Shown: in pieces, positions 8,556 through 18,447 of the stretch
Numbering within the stretch: position 1 is the first letter of the stretch
Layout of the letters: each line of letters starts with the position of its first letter
Assembly: GCA_036378535.1 (NCBI GenBank)
Contig: DASUWH010000008.1
Location: 1-64,000 of the forward strand
DNA from: Gp1-AA122 sp036378535
GTDB taxonomy: Bacteria; Acidobacteriota; Terriglobia; Terriglobales; Acidobacteriaceae
Direction: 5' to 3'
Length of the DNA: 64,000 nt
The notes under the pieces: model-generated
The model's input: the letters and a program-made list of their open reading frames with translations, nothing else
The model's database searches: none
What the model was told of the DNA's origin: nothing
Translations under genes and position numbers: made by a program

Positions 8556-10397
8556 CTATTGGATTTCGACAGTCATTACCTTCATTTCGCCGTCCGACGA
8601 CACGCGATAATTCACCGCCACTTTCTTGTGAGTCCAGCTGCAGGAAAAATTATCGGCGCCAATAACAATGGTGTGCTTGGTGTCTGCGACTTTCATCTTT
8701 AGCGCCTTGGCATCTGACAACACCGTAAGTATCGCGCCCGGCGCATTGGAGCAATCAACACTGAGTAGCTGTCCTTTTAGAAATTTGGGGGGTGTGGACG
8801 CCGGAATTTGATGCACCTCCGCAGAATGTTCTTTCGCTGCGATGGCAGGCGCGGTGTCAGGCTCAGGCGCGGCGGCTGGGACCAATCCGGTCGCCGGGTG
8901 TTCTGTCGCCTGCAGCACAACTTGCATTTTCTTGATTTGCTCGATACTGTCTCGCGCCCTCGCCGCCACCTCCGGATTGGGGCTGCTCGCCAGCGGGCCC
9001 AACACGGCGGTAGCCTCCTGGACCTTGCCCATGGCTACATACATCTGCGAGATATTGAAAAGATAATGCTCATTCCGAGGGCTCAACTCGATGGCTTTTT
9101 TCAGGGACGTGATCGCGTCTTCACGCTCCGCAGAGGCCATGTGCGCGTATGCCAGCAGGGCGTAAGAGTCAGCGAATTCAGGATCCAGGGCTATCGATTT
9201 CTCCAGGTCCTTTTTCATGCTGTTCAGCTTGTCGCGGTCCCGCGTCATGGAGTCGTCCTGATTGACCAGAAGGGCCGAGTAGTAATAAACGCGCGGATCT
9301 TTGGAATCGGCCTGCACGGCTCTCCGAAAATAATCGCCGGCATGCTCGAAATCATGCTTTCGCAAAGCAGCGTAGCCCAGTCCGCGGAGGGCAGCCGCAT
9401 TGTTCGGGTCTGCGGCAATAATCTCCTCAAATTCATTCACGGCCTTCGCCTGGTAATCGAGCGAGTGCAGGTGGATATCAGCCAGGACAGCACGTGAATC
9501 GGCAGCACTCATGGGAGTGACGGCATAGGCATTGCTGACTATACCGGCAGGGGTAGGCAGCGCGAAGTAGCGATAGCGTCCACTGCTCACGTAATCCCGC
9601 AATACTTTGTCGAGTTGAGCGGGGCTCATGCCGAATGCTCTTTGCACCGCATCATCGATGGGCACATTCTGGTTGTCAGCCAGATCGAAATAGGTGCTTA
9701 GCTTGGAAAGCAGCTGGTTATCGTAGATGTAATGCACCACCATACTCGACTCAGCATAGAAGACGGTGCGATGATCGCCGCTCTCGTTATAAGTGCGCGA
9801 ATTCTGGCGCACCCGGAACAGGTCGGTCACCTTCATCATGCCGTCCTGCTGGAGAATCACATAGGTATTATTGGGTACCTTGCCGACGCGTGCCTGCTTG
9901 TTGTCGACCTCGATGCTGGAGAAGTACTCAGCAAAGCCCTCTTCAAACCAGGGATCCATCTGGACAGCAATATTTCCCTGCATGAGCTGGTGAGCGTACT
10001 CGTGGAAGACGACGGTCCACGGATCCTCGACCGCGAGGTCAAGCATGATGAAGCTTCGGTCAGCGCCAGACTGGAATAATCCCGACACCTCTGTAGGTTT
10101 GCCCTTCCATAAGGGGGCGAACTGGCGCAGTTCCTTGGTGTTTCGGAAAGCCACAATCTGCAGGGGCACGGGAAGATTCACTTTGCCCTTCGCCATCAGG
10201 GTGCCGAATACGGCGCGCATCTGCTCGAAGCGCATGGCAGTTTCACGGCCGCGCTTTTCGCCACCGTCGGTGACTACCGAAAAATGGGGCGAGCGAATCT
10301 CGATCCACTGCGGCTCACCGGCGGAAGCAAGGCGAACAAAGTAGAGGAAAATAGCCAGGAATGCCAATAGATTCCGGCGCACGAACGAGTTAGACAT
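8556..10397 (-). CDS. secreted HExxH (gluzincin-like, DUF1570-type) protein with TPR repeats
   Basis: A 613-aa exported protein from ATG 10397. The frame is open to 10451, but the internal start places a clean signal peptide (NLLAFLAIFLYFVRLASA) at the N-terminus. HEYAHQLMQ near residue 150 is an HExxH zinc-peptidase signature, with a Glu-rich ENGF-like segment (FEEGFAEYF) about 15 residues later that could give the third ligand. TPR repeats occupy ~300-480 and a Pro/Ala linker precedes a C-terminal beta domain. Proteolysis is inferred; the protein could instead be a peptidase-like scaffold. Confidence 0.8.
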   Translation of the reverse strand: MSNSFVRRNLLAFLAIFLYFVRLASAGEPQWIEIRSPHFSVVTDGGEKRGRETAMRFEQMRAVFGTLMAKGKVNLPVPLQIVAFRNTKELRQFAPLWKGKPTEVSGLFQSGADRSFIMLDLAVEDPWTVVFHEYAHQLMQGNIAVQMDPWFEEGFAEYFSSIEVDNKQARVGKVPNNTYVILQQDGMMKVTDLFRVRQNSRTYNESGDHRTVFYAESSMVVHYIYDNQLLSKLSTYFDLADNQNVPIDDAVQRAFGMSPAQLDKVLRDYVSSGRYRYFALPTPAGIVSNAYAVTPMSAADSRAVLADIHLHSLDYQAKAVNEFEEIIAADPNNAAALRGLGYAALRKHDFEHAGDYFRRAVQADSKDPRVYYYSALLVNQDDSMTRDRDKLNSMKKDLEKSIALDPEFADSYALLAYAHMASAEREDAITSLKKAIELSPRNEHYLFNISQMYVAMGKVQEATAVLGPLASSPNPEVAARARDSIEQIKKMQVVLQATEHPATGLVPAAAPEPDTAPAIAAKEHSAEVHQIPASTPPKFLKGQLLSVDCSNAPGAILTVLSDAKALKMKVADTKHTIVIGADNFSCSWTHKKVAVNYRVSSDGEMKVMTVEIQ

Positions 10398-10456
10398 ATC
10401 CAGAGTTCCTCGGAACGCCGGTATAGTACACCAACTCTCGTCATTGTTCACTTGAA

Positions 10457-10493
10457 TTAGCCAGCCAGCGAGAGTCTGGCCATCGCTCTCAAG
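10457..10493. repeat. AGCCAG/CTGGC hairpin repeat, copy 1
   Basis: TTAGCCAGCCAGCGAGAG followed by TCTGGCCATCGCTC. It matches the framework of the better-formed inverted repeat at 27386-27420 (GATAGCCAG ... GAGTCTGGCTATCG). Both are intergenic. Confidence 0.5.
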
Positions 10494-10568
10494 AAACGTA
10501 AATCCGACCTAGGCAACTTAGGTAGATCGGTTCTCTGGGTTATTCTATGTTTTGGCTTGATGGTCTAT

Positions 10569-13500
10569 TTAAACGACGAAATACTTAGCCGCGGGATGGT
10601 GAGCAACAATCGCGGAGGTCGACTGCTCGGGATCGAGCAAGAAGCCCGTTGTTAGTTTTACTCCAACGTTTTCTTCCGGATGTAGCAGGGCGAAGAGCTT
10701 CGTTTGATCCTCCAGATTCGGGCAGGCGGGATAGCCGAAAGAGTATCGAGATCCGCGATATTTCTGATGGAACAGGTCACGAATGTGCGGCGAATCGTCA
10801 CTGGATATGCCCAGTTCTTCGCGCATTTTCTTGTGATGATATTCGGCGAGAGCTTCGGCAGTTTCCACGCTGAGACCGTGCAGATATAAGTAGCGCGTGT
10901 ATTCGCCGCCTTCGAACAGCCGCTGAGTTTCCACGGAAGCTTTGGCCCCGATCGTGACTAAGGACAGGCCGAGCACATCCATCTTCCCTGACGTTTTGGG
11001 AGCGAAGAAGTCGGAGACCGACAGCTTGCGGCCTTCCCTCTGCCGGGGGAAGGTAAAGCGCAGCAATTCCCTCCTGTCGCCCGGGTCATAGACGATCAGG
11101 TCATTGCCTTCGCTTTGAGCCGGGAAATAGCCGTAGACGACTTTAGGTTCAAACAAGCCGCTGGCGACGATCTCCTTTTCCAGTTCCTTCTTAATGGGAC
11201 GAAATTTCTGCTCCACCAGCCGGAGGTAGTCTTCCTGAGAAGCAGTTTTCAATTGCCATTGATTCTTGAACAGAGCGGTGTCGTTGATGTACTCGAAGAT
11301 TTCGCGCAGATCGTAGTCCTTGCGCACGCGAACGCCCCAGAAGGGAGGCGTGGGAATATTGGGGGCATCACCCACTACCGGGCTGCGCTCGGCAAATACC
11401 GGACCTACTTCCTCGTCAACCGCGGCTGCTTTCGCGTATTCCTTGACCGTCTTGCCTTCCTGCAAGCGCGATTGGCGCTGGCCATCGCTAGAGGTCAGGT
11501 CTTCCATGATATGGAGACCGGAAAAGGCATCATCAGCGTAGAAGACGCCCTCCTGATACTCGCGCCGCAGATCGTCCTCAACGTACTTGCGAGTGAGAGC
11601 CGCGCCGCCACAGATCACCGGAAAGTCGAGTTGCTGCCGCTGCAGATCCTGCAGCACATATTTCATTTCCAGCGTGGACTTGACCAGCAGGCCGCTGAGC
11701 CCGATGGCATTGGCTCCGTGTTCCTGGGCGGCCTTGATGATGTTGTCGGCGGGCTGCTTAATTCCCAGGTTCACGACGCGGTAGCCGTTGTTGCTCAGGA
11801 TGATGTCGACGAGGTTCTTGCCGATATCGTGCACATCACCCTTCACGGTGGCCAACACAATCGTTCCCTTCTGGGCGCCGGATTTTTTCTCCATCTTGGG
11901 CTCGAGATAAGCCACCGCCTGCTTCATCACACCGGCAGAATCCAGCACCGAGGGTAATTGCATTTTGCGCGCGCCAAACAGATCGCCGACCGTGCGCATC
12001 GCATCCAGCAGAATGGTGTTGATCAGGTCCAGAGGGGTGTACTGCTTTAACGCCACATCAAGTAATTCTTCAAGGCCGAGTTTCTGCGCCCCGTCACCCA
12101 CCGCTTTCTCACCATTGATGATGGCGAACTTCAGCTTGTCTTCGACGGAGAGCGTATCCACGTGCGCGGTGGTGGAGGCCTGCGGCTTGCCTTTCATCCC
12201 GGCGAAGTGCTGCATGTAGCGCTGCAGCGGGTCGCCGTCGGATTGGTTCCGGAAAATAAGCTTGCGTGCCAGATCAACTTCTTCTTGAGGAATCTTGTAC
12301 AAAGGGTAGATCTTGGTGTAGTTAACGATGGCCATATCCAGGCCATGATCAACCGCTTCGTGCATGAAGACGCTGTTGAGCACGCGGCGCGGATAGGCAT
12401 CGAGGCCAAACGAAATATTACTCACACCCAGAATCGTCTTTACGTCCGGAAGCTCCTGCTTGATGCGGCGGATAGCATTCAGGGTCTCAATTCCCGCGGT
12501 GCGGTATTCTTCCTGGCCAGTGGAAATGGGCAAGGTCAGAGCATCGAAAATCAAATCGACAGGCCGAATGCCGTACTTCTCGGTCGCGAGTTTATAGATG
12601 CGCTCGGCGATCGCCACCTTCTTATCGGCGGTGAGAGCCATTCCCTCTTCGTCGATGGTCAACGCGATGACGGCAGCCCCAAACCGTTTTGCCATGGGCA
12701 GGACCAGGGAGGTACGCTTCTCACCGTCTTCCAGGTTGATGGAATTGATGATGGCCTTGCCGGGGATACGCTTGAGCGCCTCCTCGACGACGTCGGCTTC
12801 GGTTGAGTCCACCAGGATGGGCGCGGGGACACGCGTTGCGACCTTCTCCAGGATCGAGGTTATGTAGCCCTTCTCATCCTCGCCGACGATGGCGCAGCAA
12901 AGGTCGAGCATATGCGAGCCGTCGTTTACCAGCTTTTTCGCCAGCGCCAGGATCTCGTCATACTTTTTGCCGCGCACCAGATTGCGGAAATGCTCGACCC
13001 GCGTAGTCGTGTTCATTTCCTCCGCGACGATCAGCGGCTTGGGATCAAGATCGAGGGGAACGGAAGTATAGGCGCTGGATGCAGCAGCGACCGGCTTGAC
13101 TTCCCTTTTCGCGGGCTCGACTCCAGAAACCGCATCTACCACCGCCTTGAGGTGTTCAGGTGTGGTGCCGCAGCAGCCCCCGACGATGCGGACGCCGTAG
13201 TCCTGTACAAAGTGCTTGTGATATTGCGCCAATTCTTCCGGGGTGAGGCGGTACACGGCGTGACCGCCAACATTCTGCGGAAGTCCCGCATTGGGCAGGA
13301 CGGAAACGTGCTTGGTGGAATTGATACCCAGGTAACGAACCGCATCATTCATTTCCTTGGGGCCGGTGGCACAATTCATGCCAATCACATCAACGTCGAA
13401 CGGCTCCAGCGCGGTCAGGGCAGCGCTGATTTCGGTGCCCAGAAGCATGGTTCCGGATTCCTGAAGTGTTACTTGAACCGTGACCGGGAGCCGTTTTCCG

Positions 13501-14036
13501 GCTTTCTGCATGGCCGAGAACACGCCGATGACAGCGATCTTCGCCTGCAGGAGATCTTGAGCGGTCTCCACCAGCAGGACATCCACCCCGCCCTCGATCA
13601 GTGCGAGAGCCTGCTCTTGGTAGGCGGCCTCCATGGCGTCAAAGCTGATGTGCCCGAGCGAGGGCAGCTTGGTGGTCGGGCCCATGGAACCGGCAACGAA
13701 GCGCGGTTTATCTTTAGTCGAAAATTGCTGCGCCACTTCGCGGGCTAACTTGGCGGCCGCGATATTGATCTCGGCTACCCGGTCTTGGAGGTCGAATTCG
13801 CCCAGAACAGTCCGGGTGCCGCCAAAGGTATTGGTCTCGACGATGTCGCAGCCGACTTTGAAAAAATCCGCATGAATGTCGCGAATGATGTCAGGCCGGC
13901 TGAGCACCAGCACTTCACTGCAATTCTCTTTGCCCCAGAAATCGTCGAGAGTGGGATTGCGTTTCTGGATGTTGGTGCCCATGGCGCCGTCGTAGATGAC
14001 GACGCGTTCGGCAACGGTTTGGAGAAAAGAATTCAT
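10569..14036 (-). CDS. metH: cobalamin-dependent methionine synthase MetH
   Basis: A 1155-aa enzyme that moves a methyl group from 5-methyltetrahydrofolate through cobalamin to homocysteine. All four modules are present: the homocysteine domain (1-~320) with zinc cysteines in GMNC and GGCCGTTPEH; the pterin-binding domain (~345-610); the cobalamin cap and Rossmann domain with the base-off histidine motif DVHDIGKN; and the C-terminal activation domain (RGSRYSFGYPACPN). ATG 14036 is preferred over 14060 because the extra codons come from a short tandem repeat. Length is close to E. coli MetH (1227). nuoI lies 210 bases upstream on the same strand. Confidence 0.96.
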   Translation of the reverse strand: MNSFLQTVAERVVIYDGAMGTNIQKRNPTLDDFWGKENCSEVLVLSRPDIIRDIHADFFKVGCDIVETNTFGGTRTVLGEFDLQDRVAEINIAAAKLAREVAQQFSTKDKPRFVAGSMGPTTKLPSLGHISFDAMEAAYQEQALALIEGGVDVLLVETAQDLLQAKIAVIGVFSAMQKAGKRLPVTVQVTLQESGTMLLGTEISAALTALEPFDVDVIGMNCATGPKEMNDAVRYLGINSTKHVSVLPNAGLPQNVGGHAVYRLTPEELAQYHKHFVQDYGVRIVGGCCGTTPEHLKAVVDAVSGVEPAKREVKPVAAASSAYTSVPLDLDPKPLIVAEEMNTTTRVEHFRNLVRGKKYDEILALAKKLVNDGSHMLDLCCAIVGEDEKGYITSILEKVATRVPAPILVDSTEADVVEEALKRIPGKAIINSINLEDGEKRTSLVLPMAKRFGAAVIALTIDEEGMALTADKKVAIAERIYKLATEKYGIRPVDLIFDALTLPISTGQEEYRTAGIETLNAIRRIKQELPDVKTILGVSNISFGLDAYPRRVLNSVFMHEAVDHGLDMAIVNYTKIYPLYKIPQEEVDLARKLIFRNQSDGDPLQRYMQHFAGMKGKPQASTTAHVDTLSVEDKLKFAIINGEKAVGDGAQKLGLEELLDVALKQYTPLDLINTILLDAMRTVGDLFGARKMQLPSVLDSAGVMKQAVAYLEPKMEKKSGAQKGTIVLATVKGDVHDIGKNLVDIILSNNGYRVVNLGIKQPADNIIKAAQEHGANAIGLSGLLVKSTLEMKYVLQDLQRQQLDFPVICGGAALTRKYVEDDLRREYQEGVFYADDAFSGLHIMEDLTSSDGQRQSRLQEGKTVKEYAKAAAVDEEVGPVFAERSPVVGDAPNIPTPPFWGVRVRKDYDLREIFEYINDTALFKNQWQLKTASQEDYLRLVEQKFRPIKKELEKEIVASGLFEPKVVYGYFPAQSEGNDLIVYDPGDRRELLRFTFPRQREGRKLSVSDFFAPKTSGKMDVLGLSLVTIGAKASVETQRLFEGGEYTRYLYLHGLSVETAEALAEYHHKKMREELGISSDDSPHIRDLFHQKYRGSRYSFGYPACPNLEDQTKLFALLHPEENVGVKLTTGFLLDPEQSTSAIVAHHPAAKYFVV

Positions 14037-14041
14037 CAAGA

Positions 14042-14071
14042 AGCACTTAGCACTTGGCACTTAGCATTCAG
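14042..14071. repeat. tandem TAAGTGC-type repeat in the metH leader
   Basis: On the minus strand, AAGTGC units recur three times in 30 bases directly before the metH start, where a Shine-Dalgarno would be expected and none is obvious. It produces a spurious N-terminal extension if the upstream ATG at 14060 is used. Confidence 0.55.
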
Positions 14072-14155
14072 CCACGGCGAGCCACAGCTCTATATTAAGC
14101 ACTCTGGTTTCAGAAAATGCTCTGTTTTTATGTCCTTCGGCGCGGTATCGGTACT

Positions 14156-14176
14156 GATCCGTGAAAATTCGTGGCC
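14156..14176. repeat. GATCCGNGAAAAT repeat, copy 1
   Basis: GATCCGTGAAAATTCGTGGC plus C. It agrees at 19 of 21 positions with 50873-50893, in the sufB-sufC gap. Both are intergenic and in the same orientation. Confidence 0.5.
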
Positions 14177-14246
14177 GAACGAAACGCTTAAAACAAAGGC
14201 CGGCCTCAACGGGACCGGCGCAGATCGTGGCACCAATTGTTGAACT

Positions 14247-14777
14247 CTATTCTCCCGGGGTTGGTTCCGCCGGCGCCCCGCCCGCTACCTCAGCTCTGTT
14301 AAACACGGCGTTGGCACCAAGGTGTGCCGGCACCGGGGCCAGCATCTGCTCCTTGCGGTAGACCAGGCTGGTGGCATTGAAGGTGGCCAGTTCGAAGCCA
14401 TGGCCGTGGGTAATGGCGTCGGTGGGACAAGCCTCAACGCAATATCCGCAGAATATACAGCGGTTGTAATCTATGTTGTAAACCTTGGCGTAGCGTTCCG
14501 CGCCACTGACGCGCTGTTCCGCGGTATTCTCGGCAGCTTCGATATAAATGCAATTCGACGGACAGGCGGCGGCACACAGGAAACAGGCGACACACTTCTC
14601 GAGGCCATTTTCATCGCGTTGCAGAACGTGAACACCCCGAAACCGTTCCTGCAGAACCGCACCCCTCAGTGGGCCGTCACCTTTGGGATAGTTCTCCACA
14701 ATCGTGGGTTGAAACATCTCCCGAAAGGTAATCGACATTCCCTTCGCAATGGCCGCAATGTCTTTAATGATCGCCAT
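14247..14777 (-). CDS. nuoI: NADH-quinone oxidoreductase subunit I
   Basis: A 176-aa ferredoxin-like subunit that carries clusters N6a and N6b of complex I on the cytoplasmic face of the membrane arm. Two full 4Fe-4S motifs are visible: CVACFLCAAACPSNC near residues 62-76 and CIFCGYCVEACP near 108-119. The opening helix (KGMSITFREMF) and VLQRDENGLEKC match NuoI. No other nuo gene is in the window, so this copy is isolated from the usual 14-gene cluster. The tail (VAGGAPAEPTPGE) is a low-complexity extension. Confidence 0.92.
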   Translation of the reverse strand: MAIIKDIAAIAKGMSITFREMFQPTIVENYPKGDGPLRGAVLQERFRGVHVLQRDENGLEKCVACFLCAAACPSNCIYIEAAENTAEQRVSGAERYAKVYNIDYNRCIFCGYCVEACPTDAITHGHGFELATFNATSLVYRKEQMLAPVPAHLGANAVFNRAEVAGGAPAEPTPGE

Positions 14778-14836
14778 GATTCGAATATCTAGTATACCGA
14801 ATGCTGTCCCGTGAACGCAGGCGGCTGGATGACCAG

Positions 14837-14866
14837 AAAAAAAGGGCCGTCCGGCGGACGGCCCTT
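14837..14866 (-). terminator. intrinsic terminator of the BNR-repeat gene
   Basis: On the minus strand, a perfect 11-bp stem (arms 14842-14852 and 14856-14866, loop 3 bases) is followed by a run of Ts, 25 bases after the stop at 14891. Confidence 0.88.
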
Positions 14867-14890
14867 CATGGGTTGAGTTCTAGTTTCAGA

Positions 14891-17722
14891 TTACGGCAAT
14901 GCCAAAGCCCACACACTTCGCCCGTGAGTCGCGGCATAGAGCCGACGACCGCTGGACGAAATGCTAAGCCCGGCCACTTCGACGATCGGAAGCCCCGTCG
15001 GAACTTCCCAGGTCGTGGTACCGGCGGGCAGACGAGCTACGCCGAAATCCGTGGCTGCATACAGGTCCCCCGTCTTGTCATCGCGAACCAGGGACGTAAC
15101 CGGGAGATCACCACCGCCGGAGATGCCGTTCGTGGGATCGATGTTGGTCCAGGTGGCCGTGCCGGCAACCGGATCATAGAGAACATCGAACACATGGCCC
15201 GGCGTGGTCGGCGTGGCGAAGTTGTATCCGGAATAGGAGATCCAGGCGTGGTTCGAGTTCGCCGGATCAACATAGATGCCGCTTACGAAACGGCCCGGAG
15301 AGGCTGCCGAAAGCCCATCGATGCGGGTGAACGATACCGAACCTTCCGGCGTGGCGTTGGCATTGTGCGAAATGAAAACGCGACCGGGGTTGGTGGCGGC
15401 CCACAGTGTGGACGAATCGCTGCTGGTGCGGGCCACTGCGATCACAGCCCCCCCGGCACGCGAACCGAACGCCGGGTCGGACAGAGGTGTGGTCCCGAGA
15501 GGAACCCAGTCACCGCAGTTAGGCTGGGCAAATGAGGTGGTGAACTCTGGGCAGTTGGCTTCCAGGTAGGCCTGGTTGCCGCCGTTGTCCAGAGTGCGCC
15601 AGACATGGTTCATGCCAAAGAAGCGGGTGCCGCTCACCACCGGATCCTGCAGGATGGCGCTGTAGAACGGAGCTGCTTCCCCGGAGTTGGCGAGTGGGCC
15701 AGAAACCACGACCCACGCCGTTTGCAGGCCATCGCGGAAATTCGAGTCGGTTGCCGAGCGGGTGAATTCGTTGAACATCACCCCTTGCGCGGCCGGATCG
15801 AAGCCCGACTGCCCGCCATCACCGTAGATCGTCTGGTACCAAGTACGCGAGGAGCCAACGTAATGCCAGGTACCGTTGTCTTGGGTTCCGCCCATTATTT
15901 CGCCTGTGGGATTAAGGGGGTTGATCGAAACACTCTGGAATTGCAGAGTGCTCAGATTCTTGTTGATGTTGTACAGTTTGCCGGGCACGGCCGACAGCAG
16001 GCGATGGCAGGTGGCCATGCTCGCAGTACCGATGGGGCGTGAATCGCACTGGCTGGAGGTATCCACAAAAGTGCCATCGGTTCGCACCACGCCGCCGTCG
16101 GATCCCATGAATACGATATTCGGATTGTTGGGATCGAAGACGATGGCGTGCATATCGGGATGCAGTTCTTGTGGCGAGGTCTCGGCGTCCCAGGTCAAAT
16201 CAGTAAAGGTGCGGTTGTTGTTGGCGGGATCAGGATCACCCGCTGTGGTCGAGCGGACCACAGCGCGTCCGTTGGAACGCAGGCCGATTTCTGAGTAAGC
16301 GTACGAACCCAGCACAAAGACCTGGTCGGGATAGCCGGCGGGAGTAGCTATGGCATTGTCGTACCAGCACTGTCCTTCGCAATAGTCGAAGGTAGCGTAG
16401 CCGGGATTGCCGTTCGTAGGATCGGTGAGTCCAACGAAAGCGGGCGATGCAGCCGTGACGTCGTCGCTGCGAAAGACCTGGCTGAAGGTTGTGGCGCCTC
16501 CCGCGGCACCCACGGCGCCGTCACCCACGTACATGCGGGTCTTCCCGTTGGACAGAGTAGTCACCGCAAATTCGGAACGATCGGTGAAGGAGGGTGCGCC
16601 CGGGGATTGGGGAGCGAAAATCTGTGTCCAGGTTGTTCCCGCGTCGGTGCTGCGCCAGATTCCCTGCTGGAAGGCGGCAGCATAGAGCGTGCTGGAATTA
16701 GTGGGATCCAGCGCCACCTGGTTCACTCCACGTACGGTGCCGTTGCCATTCCATAAGAAGTTGAAAGTGTTTCCTCCGTCCGTGGAAACGTATAGCCCCA
16801 GAGCAGCTACAGGCGGTGGCGGATTGCTGGTAGCCCCACCGTTAACCGAGGTTACGCCGCGAATGGCGCGATCTACGCCGACGTAGATCGTGTTCGGAGA
16901 TCCGGGTTTTGTGACGATGGAGCCGATCGCTCTCCCGTAAAAAGTCAAGCTCGATGACACAGAGCCGGGCAACACGCTCCAGGTGTTGCCGCCATCGGTG
17001 GACTTAAAGATGCCTGTTCCGGACTCCGAATCAGCCGACGCGTTAGGCTCGCCCGTGCCTGCGTAAATGGTGTTGCCGGACGAGTCATTCGGATCCACGT
17101 AGAGAACACCAATGGCATTGGAGGTAATTCCATTGGCGAGAAAGACCCAGGTCGGGGAGCCTGCCAGCGCGTTGTCGGTTCGCCATACTCCGCCGCCGGC
17201 CGCCCCAACCCACAGCCGACACTGATTGGGACTGCAGGTTGGCGCAATCGCCATCACGGTCACGCGCCCGGAGGCAATATATTGCGTGCCGTTGAAACTC
17301 AGAATGCCAGGCTGGATGGCGTAGGTAGGCCCGAGCAGATACCAGTTCAAAGCGTTGTGATTTCCGCTGTTGGACTTCAGCTTGTTGAAGGTAGTGGCCG
17401 CCGCCTGGGTGTAGGCGATAGGAATCTGCGTTAGAGGATAGGCGCGGTTTACGGCTTGCTCGACGGCGGGGTTGTTGTCAGGATCCCGGTCGGCTTCCTG
17501 TCCCCTGGTTGTGAATGTATCTTCCGAAGAAGAGGAAGTGGCATCGTGATCGCTGACTCTTCGGTCTTCCCGGTTAGCGTTTTCCAGGGCGGCGCGATAA
17601 TTGGCCGCGCGGAAAGCGGGCCGCGACGAAATACCAGGAGCTACCACAAGTGCGGTAACGGCACACAGAAATAATGCCGCAAGGGCGCCTACGACAAGAA
17701 ATCGTGTCACTGGTCTTGACAT
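14891..17722 (-). CDS. secreted BNR/Asp-box (sortilin-like beta-propeller) protein
   Basis: A 943-aa exported protein. The start at 17722 is fixed by an AAGGAGG ribosome-binding site. A signal peptide or anchor spans ~8-30 (VVGALAALFLCAVTALVVAP). The rest is a large beta-propeller with repeated Asp-box motifs (STDGGNTW, STDGGNTF, STDAGTTW, RSDD) and glycine-rich AAGGGVWRTDN. The family includes sialidase-like and VPS10-like propellers; the Asp-boxes are structural and give no proof of catalysis. Many Cys pairs suggest an oxidising compartment. Its own leader and a strong terminator point to a single-gene unit. Confidence 0.82.
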   Translation of the reverse strand: MSRPVTRFLVVGALAALFLCAVTALVVAPGISSRPAFRAANYRAALENANREDRRVSDHDATSSSSEDTFTTRGQEADRDPDNNPAVEQAVNRAYPLTQIPIAYTQAAATTFNKLKSNSGNHNALNWYLLGPTYAIQPGILSFNGTQYIASGRVTVMAIAPTCSPNQCRLWVGAAGGGVWRTDNALAGSPTWVFLANGITSNAIGVLYVDPNDSSGNTIYAGTGEPNASADSESGTGIFKSTDGGNTWSVLPGSVSSSLTFYGRAIGSIVTKPGSPNTIYVGVDRAIRGVTSVNGGATSNPPPPVAALGLYVSTDGGNTFNFLWNGNGTVRGVNQVALDPTNSSTLYAAAFQQGIWRSTDAGTTWTQIFAPQSPGAPSFTDRSEFAVTTLSNGKTRMYVGDGAVGAAGGATTFSQVFRSDDVTAASPAFVGLTDPTNGNPGYATFDYCEGQCWYDNAIATPAGYPDQVFVLGSYAYSEIGLRSNGRAVVRSTTAGDPDPANNNRTFTDLTWDAETSPQELHPDMHAIVFDPNNPNIVFMGSDGGVVRTDGTFVDTSSQCDSRPIGTASMATCHRLLSAVPGKLYNINKNLSTLQFQSVSINPLNPTGEIMGGTQDNGTWHYVGSSRTWYQTIYGDGGQSGFDPAAQGVMFNEFTRSATDSNFRDGLQTAWVVVSGPLANSGEAAPFYSAILQDPVVSGTRFFGMNHVWRTLDNGGNQAYLEANCPEFTTSFAQPNCGDWVPLGTTPLSDPAFGSRAGGAVIAVARTSSDSSTLWAATNPGRVFISHNANATPEGSVSFTRIDGLSAASPGRFVSGIYVDPANSNHAWISYSGYNFATPTTPGHVFDVLYDPVAGTATWTNIDPTNGISGGGDLPVTSLVRDDKTGDLYAATDFGVARLPAGTTTWEVPTGLPIVEVAGLSISSSGRRLYAATHGRSVWALALP

Positions 17723-18404
17723 TGCAAGAACCTCCTTATTGACTCTTGGGTGCACTGCTTGCGTGATGGGAGACTAACGAGTTTCACTGCGCAATTAAGC
17801 ATTGTCTAAACGAGGCATTTGGCAGGTTTGAATTAAGAACCTCAGAAACTTCTTAGCCGAACCGAGGCGAGAGCCTCGGAAAGGGTGTTCGACTGAGCGA
17901 GAGACAGAATACGCCGAAACAGGCGATTGTCAAGGCATTTGGAGGGGTTTGCTTTAAAATCTGATGGCGCGTTCGATACCAGACGGTACATTCCACCACG
18001 GCGACAATGGATAGCGTCAACGTCTATCTCAGTAAGTGGAACCGATTTCGGCAGATCACTATGTGGACCCAGCGCCCCCACCCAAATCGCAACTGCAGGG
18101 GTGAAGACGGTGGTCTCTCGCGACTGACGATGAAAGCGTCCGATCATTGCCGGGCTTGCAACGCGCTTCCTGGACTCCGAGCGAGTGTCCTTTAAGAACG
18201 CGACGATTCAAACGTCGCATAACCTGTGAACAGCTTCAGCAATTCCTCTTCTGTAACCAACGAATATATTGTCATGCCTGAATTTGTCTCGATGGTCGAG
18301 CACGGCCTGGAAGCAGACTGCTCTCCGATGCTTTTGCGTGTTTTGGAGAAGCTGTTTCTGGAGGGAATTTGCAAGCCAGCAGTTTCAGTCCGAGAAATAC
18401 GAAA
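17723..18404. other. gene-free stretch between the BNR gene and the cspA terminator
   Basis: No convincing gene is seen. Short frames on both strands lack ribosome-binding sites and family features. One clean hairpin is present at 17862-17879 (CCGAGGC, GAGA loop, GCCTCGG) without a T-run. The leader and promoter of the BNR gene must lie at the left end. Confidence 0.6.
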
Positions 18405-18430
18405 GGGGCGATTCGTTTCCGATTCGCCCC
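18405..18430 (-). terminator. terminator-like hairpin after cspA
   Basis: Arms GGGGCGATTCG (18405-18415) and CGATTCGCCCC (18420-18430) pair over 11 positions with one mismatch and a 4-base loop, 17 bases beyond the cspA stop on the minus strand. Only a short TTTC follows, so its efficiency is uncertain. Confidence 0.6.
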
Positions 18431-18447
18431 TGGCAAAAACTCACAGA

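Noticed and set aside
12912..13748. 278-codon frame antisense to metH
   Set aside because: Lies within conserved metH domains, with no independent evidence.
14037..14246. Riboswitch (cobalamin or SAM) upstream of metH
   Set aside because: No conserved core of either class was found; only two short repeats are visible.
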